Shown in pieces: positions 28,401-36,964 of a stretch of 64,000 bases of DNA. Source of the stretch: Asparagopsis taxiformis (Eukaryota > Rhodophyta > Florideophyceae > Bonnemaisoniales > Bonnemaisoniaceae). Within the stretch, counting starts at the first letter, position 1. Every line of letters starts with the position of its first letter. The translations under genes and the position numbers were made by a program. The notes below the pieces were generated by a model. The model saw only the letters and a program-made list of their open reading frames with translations. It was not told the origin of the DNA and did no database searches. The DNA lies in NCBI GenBank assembly GCA_030407315.1, contig JALQPE010002070.1, positions 248,001 to 312,000 on the forward strand, given 5' to 3'.

Positions 28401-30261
28401 AGCAGCCAACAATGGTAGTGAAGACGGTAGCACTAGAGATCTTGTTGAAAGGAGCTCTGGGACTTCATTTAGTGACGAATTCTCTTTGGATAAGGAACGC
28501 ATATGGCCCAATCAAGGAGGGATTGATGCCGAAATATATGATTGGGAGAGAGCTTTGAAGGATGATTACCAACCCGGTATTCCTGTGTCAGCCTCGGGAA
28601 GTCAGAGCACGCAAAAGTCAAGTGAAGCTGCTCCTGCACCGGCAGAAGTGCAGGGCTCAAATTCAGATGCACCACTTGGGGCGGTTCATTCCGGACTACC
28701 ACCTGCAACAATATTACCTGACCGTGTGAGCAAGAGTCACAGTACGAGTACGATGAAAGTTGAGGGGCAACATATCAAAGTGGACCGGCGCCGGTTGGAT
28801 TGGCTTACCCGTGAACTCTTGGCGGCTCGGGATACTATCTCTCGAAAAGAGTTGCAGATGACATTTGCTGAGACGCAGCGATTAGAACAACAGGAAATCT
28901 TGCTACTGGAAAAGCAAGAAGCCGAATCTGTTGTGGAGGCAATGCAACGAGTGCTTCGTGAGCGGGAGGCCGAACTGAATGAAGCACGTGATCGATTAAG
29001 TTACGCAATCGAGGGTGTTTCAGATAGAGAGAGAATATCACAGTCTTCCACGAATGGTGGTGAGACGTTGGCAACTCTCATTCGGGAGAATGACAAGAAG
29101 CTGCATGAACGCTTGGATAGGGCCGAAGCCAAGGATTCGGCAAATGCAGTGAACCCTGAAATGCATCGTCTATGGGCAGAGGTGAAGCGAGCAATGGAAG
29201 AAAAGATGATTGAAATGAATGAGAAACGTGACGAAGAACTGGCTATTCTTCGTCAAGAACTGCAACACAGGCAAAAACTTGTTGAAGATTTGCAGAGGTC
29301 AAGTGATAAACTCGCTGACAAATCTCATGCTTTCCAATCCGAGGCTGAGGCTGCTCGTACAGAGAAACAACAGGCGACATACCAGTACGAATTGGAGATG
29401 GCACATGTCACTGCTCAAATGGAAATTGTCAACGAGTTTTCAAAGAAACTACACGACAACTTCCGGGAAACAGAAAATCTTCGGCAGCAAGTGCTCCAAT
29501 ATCAGGAAAAACTTTCTCATATTACAAGTGCGTCTGGAATAAGCCAAAGACAAATCAAAGAGCTTCGAGAGGCTGTCACTCGAGCTAACGATGAGTGTGC
29601 GAGGTTGCGCCGCGAGGCTGACATTGCAAAGAGGAGGGGCCTGGAGGCATATCGCCGCGCGGAAGAACTTGAAGAATTGCGATATAAGGATGTTGCAGCT
29701 CACAACCAGGCACGGTACCCCGACAGACAAGACCGAACTGAAACAGGCTCGTATCGCAGTCATGAACCTGTGAGGCCTGCTGGACATAATCGACCAGGAG
29801 GTACTGGAATTGGCACTCGATACCATGGGGCCACACGAGCTAGAGGAAGTCCGGCTTCGCCGACGCCAGCGCAAAAAGCCTGGGTTGCCATTAAGGATAG
29901 GATTGGTGGCATCGTAACTGGAAGAGACCCTGGCTCTTCACGTCGACGTGTCGCTGCTGGTGCGCGTAGGGAGCACCATTCGCGAAGTGCATCACGTAGC
30001 AGGTCTTCAGGAAGCCAGACTCGTTCAAGGGGTTCTGCACCCGATGATGAGCTCATTTTACCTCGTTCCCATTCTGGATCTGTCAAGTCTAGATCGACGT
30101 CTGGGTCACAAGCATCTTCTATTCATAGTGGACCACCACGTTCAAACAAGTCTGGTAGCGGTGGAAGGCGTGCTACACCAGTTGATTCGTCTCATCAATA
30201 CATGCATAGCTCTCCGTATGGCCAGGAAGATATTCATGGTATTCGCGCTAGAGACTTTTAA
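25444..30261 (+). CDS. Large coiled-coil protein with possible N-terminal calponin-homology-like domain
   Basis: From MAHPPPLPP the product is about 1605 residues. The first ~190 residues contain DELLHYIHDGVLLCRIVS, similar to the start of calponin-homology actin or microtubule-binding domains, and a helical segment RRLIAALRRIFDEV; this match is weak. A long Pro/Ser-rich disordered region follows (about 200-1090). From about 1100 to 1430 there is a strong heptad-pattern coiled coil rich in Glu, Arg, Gln and Leu. The C-terminus is Arg/Ser-rich. Layout suggests a cytoskeletal linker or scaffold. The frame is open for 4.8 kb with no sign of an intron. Confidence 0.72.
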   Translation: MAHPPPLPPSPAAEAAALSETSQMLLYYLRVAHAPLLAQQPRPSFKPATPPDELLHYIHDGVLLCRIVSTGSPLSLPASAITLATPRNALSAPHPHANPQGLLQIDSRQLALQYKSNARRLIAALRRIFDEVRNDARIPPPVPGATEAFVGPGATVPPVRDMRPAVRLAQLVLAADVYGPRSNMCKFAFWSFPDPARRVFHASLQAVATALSLPPPASLYAMSPQPPTPPLMSPVVQSPLMSPRHPMPMHPPSTMLSPSMPPPASSFSPHIALSSPLHQNLSPRPQPYVISPRPPLPPQRSAPPPVDNAPQPPYIEGMGGRKISAVTDESASGRSISPQNDPPATPPPPMYPAANTLYTVPRTPTGEPARATVTRHHISPSPRQPEPASYEMENHSRNSEDFYTPMEHTPSPDPYISHHHETASVDASDASVSEHHQSPQLRNVPQCSGTKVNETVRQSVTTSITKQISQSAFPNDSDVSESTSNVHIRQGSPGSQSSAHLHTPTHSMDFRDPRFTFSPSGSEAPSPSNKWQISRQKPIAAEVTSPQQLFSPPSMPARLSRTATATQMTPPITVPHPPLPPQYQNTGTSPQLSVSSNGVNLSESEDPQQAKVVTFAPSIISPGGNLRPLGEPLRATQRDSSQQSKTNDQSFALPPSASVGKSSYSPEAQEVPAEDSGYPGNSLPQETAREFVDAAPEDNNQGNEDDQDYHTGTEDTSSLERGSVEEDREDSAIASSEEHYDDTGYRGAQGEQKLMDRETQLFSPEGSRPGMAAVEMSVATESTGDSNPQPPVPRQTHSASRPPLHGGPPQRGYSQAQSFLSPIVKPLGYSPVSHDSQRRDSRLLEVPSTPPTPPNFNDLVESFSRPNRAPVKPVDPRPVSTMAPSAGLFQKLISVWQSSEEKGREPSEQPAPQPPAPVEEKREIQPFDHHLEGPAALAQEFSVPVGNTDDSRASGEAAAQEEPLRNRRPRAVRLDSGSPHLPNLPPAANNGSEDGSTRDLVERSSGTSFSDEFSLDKERIWPNQGGIDAEIYDWERALKDDYQPGIPVSASGSQSTQKSSEAAPAPAEVQGSNSDAPLGAVHSGLPPATILPDRVSKSHSTSTMKVEGQHIKVDRRRLDWLTRELLAARDTISRKELQMTFAETQRLEQQEILLLEKQEAESVVEAMQRVLREREAELNEARDRLSYAIEGVSDRERISQSSTNGGETLATLIRENDKKLHERLDRAEAKDSANAVNPEMHRLWAEVKRAMEEKMIEMNEKRDEELAILRQELQHRQKLVEDLQRSSDKLADKSHAFQSEAEAARTEKQQATYQYELEMAHVTAQMEIVNEFSKKLHDNFRETENLRQQVLQYQEKLSHITSASGISQRQIKELREAVTRANDECARLRREADIAKRRGLEAYRRAEELEELRYKDVAAHNQARYPDRQDRTETGSYRSHEPVRPAGHNRPGGTGIGTRYHGATRARGSPASPTPAQKAWVAIKDRIGGIVTGRDPGSSRRRVAAGARREHHSRSASRSRSSGSQTRSRGSAPDDELILPRSHSGSVKSRSTSGSQASSIHSGPPRSNKSGSGGRRATPVDSSHQYMHSSPYGQEDIHGIRARDF

Positions 30262-30533
30262 ATCAAGTGCCGATTTAGCAGCTTTCCTTGGCATTGCACT
30301 AACTCTATGTATACGTTGGCTGTGAAGTAAACCGCTTGGAATCTTAGTTATAGTAGTACTGTTTAATGTGCATAATGTTGCACACGTAATTGATGTTATG
30401 AGACTTTCAGTTCTAATCAATTCTCCACTTTTCGCAGAGTTGTGTTCACTACAATGTTGTGCATGATTACGCATACATTCATGGGTGTCAAAAGCTAGCT
30501 GTGTGGATGATGCACTATCTCTGCTCGCCTTGG

Positions 30534-32008
30534 TCAGCTTGACGCAGCCAGTTTTGCAGTACTCAACGGACTGGTTTTGAGAGGAGCTTCCACGTTCCCT
30601 TCAAGACTCTTTCGAGGAATCCTGGGCTCTGAAAAAGAATTCGTCTGTATGGACTCCACCGGGTTTCTTCTCGGAATCGAAAGATTGGGTGGAATAACTG
30701 TTACCGGACCATGTTCATCATTAGTAGTTGCACGATGGACTTGTGCTGTTGATTCTGACGTTGCTGTTGATTTCGGCTGTGCTTGGACAGCATCTAATAT
30801 AGTCGCATTTCTGACTTCTGACGTGCCAGATAGCTTGGTAGGATCAGAAACATGATGCAATACTCCATTCGCTGTCTCTGAGCTGGTTTCATTTCCTGCG
30901 GACGAGGAAGACGATGAGTCTGAATCGGACGTGTCATAGTCTGCATCAGGTTTTTCAAACAATCCCGATGTAGCCGAAGCCAATGCAGTTTCCTCATCAC
31001 TATTCTTGAATGCGACATGAAGAATTGGAAACTCAACAATGGACTTGCCCGAAAGGGCTTCGTTCAAATTCACGTTGGTATCGAGTCGAATGTAGCGGTG
31101 CAAATCGACTTGATTCTGTGAAGGTACTTTCTTTTGCACCAGTGGGACATCTGCACTTGGCACAGATAGTACATGTTCATTGCGGAGAAATAAACACAAG
31201 TCATTGACATCGGCGGTAAGATATTTGCCATAATAGTCTCCATTGGCAACGCGGCCGGAGCTATCCACACGTCTTCTCTTACGACCTTTCTGAAGTGCAC
31301 TAATAGCTCCCTGCAACACTGATGCGATGAGCTGATCTTCTGCACATGCCTCTACCTTGACCAATTTGGACTCAGGTTGGCCGCCACACGCAGCAAAATA
31401 TACATCTAAATGCCAGAAGAGCATGCGCTCACGCCTGTCGCGCTTTTTTGTCAATGAGTTAGTTTCCTCAGGATCAGGCTCCATGATAGATCGACAGTGT
31501 GATGAATTGCGAGAATGACGGGTAAATCCTCTCGGCATGAAGCGGAGGGTTATATGACGTTTGGATGCTTCTCTCGAGAGCATTGTCATTCTGCCCTTGG
31601 AAATACCGCCAGGGGGACCGGGCTTTTTGAGCATGAGATTGTAGCTTGGTGTGGCGCATGAACGGGTCCTGGTTGCAGAATCCACAGCTCGGGAAGTTTC
31701 TTCAAGAAGAGTGTAGTCGCTCATGAAGTGTGATTCATTGTATTCGAGCTTTCGAATGTGAGCGGCTCTGTTACGAAGCCCATCACAATTCTATGAGGAT
31801 GAATGGATGCGAGTTAGTTGGGATTTGCGTCTAGAGTGGACGGATGTACAACATTGTACAGTTTGTCGAGACTTACATTTGTTTGCTTGTGTTTTACTAC
31901 ACAGGTAAGGGAGCAGGAGACGATGCTACATGCTGGACATCTGTACTTTGCAGGGACGGAGAGGCCTTCTTTGCTACAGGAATCGCACGGACCGAGGCGG
32001 AAGTTCAT
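30534..32008 (-). CDS. BCD1/ZNHIT6-like box C/D snoRNP assembly factor, one intron
   Basis: Exons 32008..31877 and 31790..30534 give 462 residues. Exon 1 holds the HIT zinc finger: Cys8, Cys11, Cys24, Cys27, Cys32, Cys36, His40, and the eighth ligand Cys46 is supplied by exon 2, which supports the 86-nt intron (GTAAGT...CATAG). Exon 2 continues with LRNRAAHIRK...FMSDYTLLEE, ITLRFMPRGFTRHSRNSS and MLFWHLDVYFA, all typical of BCD1. BCD1 helps load NOP58 and build box C/D snoRNPs, needed for rRNA methylation. The C-terminal ~170 residues are Ser/Asp-rich and disordered, an addition common in this family. Confidence 0.87.
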
Positions 32009-32237
32009 TTTGAGGAAAGGCGAGGACGGGTGTGTTGGAAATGTGGGTTGGAGAATAGGAACTGGGAAGAGGGCCGGCAGAGGTGTGCGTATCCGATCAA
32101 TTTGATGACACGCTGTGCGGGGGAGTGCTCATAAATTTACCAAACATTTGTGGCGAGTAAAGTATGTTTTTGCGATGAATTTTTGGGTACATCACGCCAC
32201 ACGTATGGGCCGTATGATGTGGTAGTCGCCAGTTGAT

Positions 32238-32609
32238 TTAGTTGCGGTCGCGAACGATTTCCACGCCGATGCCGTCGAGGACGCCGGGCAGAGCCACGTG
32301 CGGTTTCATGATGCGCACGCGCACGTGTTGCGCTTGCGGCAGTTCTCTCAACACGCCGTCGGCAATGTTCTGCGCGACCTTTTCGACCAAATTGCACGGC
32401 GGCCCTTCGACGATTTCTTTGGCTACTTGAAACACGCGCACATAGTTCAATGTATCGGAGAGTTGGTCCGTGCGACCAGCAACCGATAAATCGCTACCTA
32501 CATCCACATCTACATTGAAGCGCTGGCCTAAAATTTTCTCCTCTTTCAACACGCCATGACGCCCATAAAAGCGCATTCCACGCACGATGAGACTATCGCC
32601 TGCTCCCAT
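32238..32609 (-). CDS. folB: Dihydroneopterin aldolase (FolB)
   Basis: A 123-residue product from MGAGDSLIVRG, the usual size of FolB. It converts 7,8-dihydroneopterin to 6-hydroxymethyl-dihydropterin in folate synthesis. Family blocks: GMRFYGRHGVLKEEK, GQRFNVDVDV, DTLNYVRVFQVAKEIVEG, and the catalytic-Lys region MKPHVALPGVLDGIGVEI. The frame is open 25 codons further to an ATG at 32684, which would add a basic, hydrophobic leader that could target an organelle; the shorter start was chosen on family length. It lies 229 bases upstream of the BCD1 gene on the same strand and divergent from the cNMP-domain gene. Confidence 0.9.
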   Translation of the reverse strand: MGAGDSLIVRGMRFYGRHGVLKEEKILGQRFNVDVDVGSDLSVAGRTDQLSDTLNYVRVFQVAKEIVEGPPCNLVEKVAQNIADGVLRELPQAQHVRVRIMKPHVALPGVLDGIGVEIVRDRN

Positions 32610-32958
32610 GTTGTCGCTGCTTACGAGAACAAGCATTGGTAAGGAGCGCCACCATCGCATGTGCTGATACGGAGACACACACAAGGGCTTCTTCTCGCTC
32701 CCCGCTCATTGGCGCCTCAGATTCATATATGGACACAGTCGCGCGCTGATTGGCTCCTCATGATTAGTGCATATCATATCTTACAATTCCCTTACAGTTT
32801 CAGCCGCCCATCGTCAGCTCGACAGCAGGGAATCAAGTCGATAGTTGCTCATCGCGTCATCAGCACGAGAGCAAACTTGTTGTGGAAGATCGTTCGTCCC
32901 ACTCGCAAACGTTACATCCAGCTTCCACTTCCCTACCAAATTCCGCTCACATTTAACT

Positions 32959-34371
32959 ATGGCGACTCCATCCCCCATCCCGCTATCAACCAATGCCGTC
33001 AACGATAAAGTTACGTCGTCTATCCCCCAGAGACCGCTCACAGCAGCCGACATTGACGACGCCACCGAAAAGCTAACCAAAGCCGCTATGTTCCATCGAT
33101 GCGACGAGTCGGATCTCCGCCGCTTCGCAAAAACGATGCATAAAGTTGTCTTCTCTCGCGGCGACTTGATAGCTACTCAAAACCAAAATGCAGATCGCTT
33201 TTTCGTGATCGCAGATGGATACGTTCGCAGGCTACGTCTTGGGAGTGATGGTGTGGAACGCCAGGTCGACATGCGCACCTGCGGAACAACAATTAGTGCG
33301 ACTCTCGTCACGTCAGGAGATCCCATATATGCCACTGCCAAATGTGTTACACAGACATGTACAGCATATGCCATGAGCCGCGCTGCCTTTCGAGCCCAAC
33401 TTACGCAGAACCCTGCCTTTTCCATGCAAGTCATTGAATCTCTGTCAGAGACTACACGCCAAGCCAAGTTATTCCGCACCCCGCTATTGTCGCAGAAGAC
33501 CTCCCAGGAGTTAAATTTCAGCGGTGTGGCTGTGGCTGCAACTGCTGAATCCTACTATCGTTCTGCATTGAACTCGTTATTAAACCAACGACTCAGCGGC
33601 ATTAAGTCCCCTCTGTTCCCGAATATGCACGTACAAGTGCCTGCCAGGATTGCCTACATTACCGGTTTCAAAGGTTTGCGCGCTTTACTTGACCGTGAAA
33701 TTGACCCGGACAAATGGGAAACACATCCCTCACGCGTCGCTGTCCGATTTACCACCATTATCGCACCTGGTATACTTATGACCCCAGTGTCCAGTGTGCT
33801 CGAAGCATGCAATGTGGGTCATGTCAATTCAGAGCCCCTATGGCAACGCTCTATGCGTGGTACCGTGCCCAGGGGAGGCCGTGAGATCATTTTTGGTGTC
33901 GGTCTCAATCAGCTCAGCGACTATTTTGAAGAACGCTATCGTACTTTCACCAGTGCTGTTATCGCCAACACTGCTGGATCCTTGACTGCTGGTGTCATTT
34001 CCGGATACTTTTCACATGTTCCCCACAACATCAGCACATACAAACTCCTCAATCCTACAAAGGGGTACAAAGAGTTGTTCAACATGTTTGTAGAAAAGTC
34101 CGTACCCGACAAGCTCATTCCCAAAGGCCTCTCACCACCTGTACTTAATGTATTGAAGCCAGTCTTAGCTTGCCTTTTCCCCCGAGGCGTCATGGTACGA
34201 ACAGTACAGATTTGCGGGTCTTTTGCAATTCTCAACAGTGTTATCCAGCTCGTTGAGAGAGATAATCGTCGTCGAATGAGAAACGTTTTGAACGCAGCCA
34301 GTGGAGAAGCCACTGCAGAAGAGGGTGTAACGATTGCAACACCATCTGTTGATGTTACCCCTGCGAAGTAA
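32959..34371 (+). CDS. Cyclic-nucleotide-binding-like domain fused to a carrier-like membrane region
   Basis: From MATPSPIPL the product is 470 residues. Residues about 30-165 follow a cNMP-binding fold: LTKAAMFHRCDESDLRRFAKTM, FSRGDLIATQNQNADRFFVIADGYVRRLR. The phosphate-binding cassette is degenerate: the usual FGE...R is replaced by CGTTISATLVTS...YATAKCVT, with no Arg in place, so cAMP binding is doubtful. The C-terminal half has Gly-rich hydrophobic helices and repeated R-G-x-x-P-R-G/x-x-R blocks (MRGTVPRGGREIIFGVG and CLFPRGVMVRTVQICGSF) that resemble mitochondrial carrier repeats, though the PxDxxR signature is not clear. Carrier assignment is inference; the cNMP-like part is firmer. 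Confidence 0.62.
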   Translation: MATPSPIPLSTNAVNDKVTSSIPQRPLTAADIDDATEKLTKAAMFHRCDESDLRRFAKTMHKVVFSRGDLIATQNQNADRFFVIADGYVRRLRLGSDGVERQVDMRTCGTTISATLVTSGDPIYATAKCVTQTCTAYAMSRAAFRAQLTQNPAFSMQVIESLSETTRQAKLFRTPLLSQKTSQELNFSGVAVAATAESYYRSALNSLLNQRLSGIKSPLFPNMHVQVPARIAYITGFKGLRALLDREIDPDKWETHPSRVAVRFTTIIAPGILMTPVSSVLEACNVGHVNSEPLWQRSMRGTVPRGGREIIFGVGLNQLSDYFEERYRTFTSAVIANTAGSLTAGVISGYFSHVPHNISTYKLLNPTKGYKELFNMFVEKSVPDKLIPKGLSPPVLNVLKPVLACLFPRGVMVRTVQICGSFAILNSVIQLVERDNRRRMRNVLNAASGEATAEEGVTIATPSVDVTPAK

Positions 34372-34488
34372 ATATCGACCTTCTATTAGACTTTCAACAC
34401 CATACCGTAGAATTTTCCCTATTTATAGTATGCCACGTCCGACCGCAACACTGATAAAACGCAGTCCGCCTAATCCTCTGAGTGTAGG

Positions 34489-35616
34489 TTACACATACAC
34501 TGACAACGAATTGAACACATCGTCAACGGCCTTTTCAAATCTCCTCAGGAATGGATCCCCGCTTGATACCACAAATGATGCCCGAACGCCTTCAACCAAT
34601 ACCTCGCGGATCTGCTTCCATGACAGTCCACATCCAATCTTTGCACGAACAATCTCTGCAGTCGGATCCGGCCGATGTTCCATCGTACCACTCAACAACA
34701 AATTGTCACAACTGAAGGCTGCAACCTTGACACCTTGTCGTAACATCTCGCCTATTGGATGAAGATCGAATCGCCCAGGTGGAACCTTAGTCTCACTGTT
34801 GCAATTTGCAGTGAGACAGGTTTCCACAGCCACACCAGCCTCCCTCACCTTTCTACATAACTGTTCGTCACGCCCGAGTACTAACGCGTGCCCCAGACGG
34901 CGCGCACCGAGCAGGAGTGCATTTTGGACATTTTGTTCCGCGCGTTGTCGCCATTCACCAGCATGGATGGTGAGTGGTACACCGAGTTCTGAAGCCAATT
35001 TGAGTGCCGACATGTGTTCTTGCAGTGGATAGCGCCCCTCATCACCTGCAAGATCGACAGCTATTACGCCTCGCGAGAGCCATTTTGCCGCCAAACGACA
35101 TGTGTGTGCCACATGCTGCGTGTCGTATGATCGCAGTGCTGCGAGAATTATACCGCCGCGAAATGGGTGTGTAGCGGATGCGGCCGCGGATGAGAAACCA
35201 TCTGTGACAGCTTGAATTGCGTCATGTTCTGATAAACGCTCAAGAGTGTGCAGTGCCGGGCAGAAACGGATTTCTGCGAGCCAGACGTTATGTGAGAGGA
35301 GAGTTGCGACGAGGATGCGAGTTGCTTGGTGTAGCTCCTCGTACGTTTGGAGGAACTGGTTACAGAAGGTGAAGACATCCCAATTTTGGTTGCGGGCTTG
35401 TGTGTGCGTATTTGTGGAAAGGGCGCGCTGCTTTTGAGAAATGAGGTGTTGACGCAGCTCGCTGGCAGGGACGGGGAGGGATATATTGCGGGCGGCGGCA
35501 CGAGTCGCGATGAAGGATTCAGCGAGAGAGCCGTCTAGATGGAGATGGAGCTGGGATTTGGGAAGCTGGGAAGCGACTTGACGCGGGAAGGAAACGTCTT
35601 TGGACATGAGGGGCAA
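34489..35616 (-). CDS. Adenosine deaminase family enzyme
   Basis: The 375-residue protein is an amidohydrolase of the adenosine/adenine/AMP deaminase group, converting an aminopurine to its 6-oxo form with zinc. Zinc and catalytic motifs: LHLHLDGSL near the start, IHAGE (zinc His and catalytic Glu), RLGHAL, and SCDNLLLSGT near the end. Most members have Asp-Asp at the last motif; here it is Asp-Asn, a form I recall from actinobacterial-type adenosine deaminases. The first Asp, the zinc ligand, is kept. Preferred substrate (adenosine, adenine or N6-methyl-AMP) cannot be decided. Start could be Met4. It is convergent with the cNMP-domain gene. Confidence 0.88.
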   Translation of the reverse strand: MPLMSKDVSFPRQVASQLPKSQLHLHLDGSLAESFIATRAAARNISLPVPASELRQHLISQKQRALSTNTHTQARNQNWDVFTFCNQFLQTYEELHQATRILVATLLSHNVWLAEIRFCPALHTLERLSEHDAIQAVTDGFSSAAASATHPFRGGIILAALRSYDTQHVAHTCRLAAKWLSRGVIAVDLAGDEGRYPLQEHMSALKLASELGVPLTIHAGEWRQRAEQNVQNALLLGARRLGHALVLGRDEQLCRKVREAGVAVETCLTANCNSETKVPPGRFDLHPIGEMLRQGVKVAAFSCDNLLLSGTMEHRPDPTAEIVRAKIGCGLSWKQIREVLVEGVRASFVVSSGDPFLRRFEKAVDDVFNSLSVYV

Positions 35617-36020
35617 TCATGTCGTGAGACTAGAAGAGGATTGGTCGGGAAGGAATCATGGCTGGGTGTTTGCAGCAATTATTTTTATTGGGACAATTGA
35701 GATTGTTCGTGTTGAGGAAACAGAAAGCATATCTGCAAATAGCCAATCAAGAGCGCACATGTGGCGCTAGCGACTTGGGAAACGCCTTCATAGGCTGCAT
35801 CTTGCTAGTTGCTTTCATCCTCAGCCACAAGTACACTTGAAGATATCGTCAGGATCCAAATGATTCCGAGTCCGCTTCAGGTCTCACCCGTTGGGCTTCA
35901 GCAACGATCTCCGAGCCAACTGGGCGCTCGCACTTCTCTACAGTATAAAAATCTACGCACTTCACCCTCGATTCAACTTGGTTTCCACTTGACCTATGAA
36001 TTGAATCCTCTACTGTCACG
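35617..36020. promoter_or_regulatory. Divergent promoter region
   Basis: 404 bases between the deaminase gene (minus) and the first ACT gene (plus). A clear TATAAAA lies at 35944-35950, about 70 bases before the ACT start codon, and is the best TATA candidate in the window. No gene in the interval. Confidence 0.5.
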
Positions 36021-36686
36021 ATGGCGCTTACAACCCGTATGGCATCTCTCGCTCGTCTCTCCCGTCGTATGCAACGGCCTCTAGCCACCATTGCAGCGAC
36101 AACCAACCCGGCAACAGAAGCACAACCAGTGGAGGCTGCCTCCGCAGCCGTCCGTCCCCATCACGTCGTCGTTTCAATTTCAGGCCAGGATCGAGTGGGC
36201 ATCGTCAACTCCTTCACCTCAGCCGTGCAGAAACATAAAGCCAATGTTGAAGAGTCCAAGATGGCCATTCTCGGTGGCGATTTCGCCATGATAGTTTACG
36301 TGAGCATGGAGAGTGCAGAAGATGCCGAGAATATTGCTTCGATGATCCGTGATGAATTGCCTGGCTTTTCCATCTCGATGCGTGCCACCTCGCCGCCTGT
36401 AGAGGCGCAGCGTGACACGAGGAACCTTTGGATGTTGCATTTTGAAGGCCCCGATCAGCCAGGCATTGTTGCCGCTGTGACGCAGGCCCTAGCCACACAT
36501 GGAGCCAACGTGCATGAAATGGAGACGGAGACTACTACTGCCCCGTTTGCTGGATACTCGATATTCAAGATAAGTGGCAAAATCGCTATGGCTGAGGACA
36601 AACTTGATCCCGTTGTTCAGGCCCTTACAAAATTGGAAGACAAGTATGGTTCTTCGGTTATCCTCAACCAGATAGCGACCAAATGA
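36021..36686 (+). CDS. Tandem ACT-domain protein (GcvR-like), organellar; paralog 1
   Basis: 221 residues: an Arg/Ala/Ser-rich leader (about 1-45) that fits mitochondrial or plastid targeting, then two ACT domains. The first begins VVVSISGQDRVGIVNSFTSAV (about 51-125), the second LHFEGPDQPGIVAAVTQAL (about 141-215). Both have the D-R/Q-x-G-I-V turn of ACT amino-acid-binding folds, and the layout is that of the bacterial glycine-cleavage regulator GcvR. ACT pairs often sense amino acids, but no ligand can be named. The paralog at 39524-40219 lies on the other strand, 3 kb away. Confidence 0.85.
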   Translation: MALTTRMASLARLSRRMQRPLATIAATTNPATEAQPVEAASAAVRPHHVVVSISGQDRVGIVNSFTSAVQKHKANVEESKMAILGGDFAMIVYVSMESAEDAENIASMIRDELPGFSISMRATSPPVEAQRDTRNLWMLHFEGPDQPGIVAAVTQALATHGANVHEMETETTTAPFAGYSIFKISGKIAMAEDKLDPVVQALTKLEDKYGSSVILNQIATK

Positions 36687-36964
36687 TTCATCTAGTGTAG
36701 ACTGAAAGTTGACAGTGATTGTAAAGAATTGTTTCATCAAACATTGCTGCGCATGTTTAAATGTTTAGCCTGAGCATCCAAAGACTCTGGCCACCTGATT
36801 TCTAGCGTTGTTTTTTTCGATTAATCTCGAGTAGAACCCAATCCGACCCTTTCACTGGCGCGCATTTTCTAATGTATCTCCAGCGCACATCTCATGTTCC
36901 ATCACTTGACTGCAACACATCAGCTCAAGTACAGCCCATCATCAAATCTGACATATGTCTAGCT

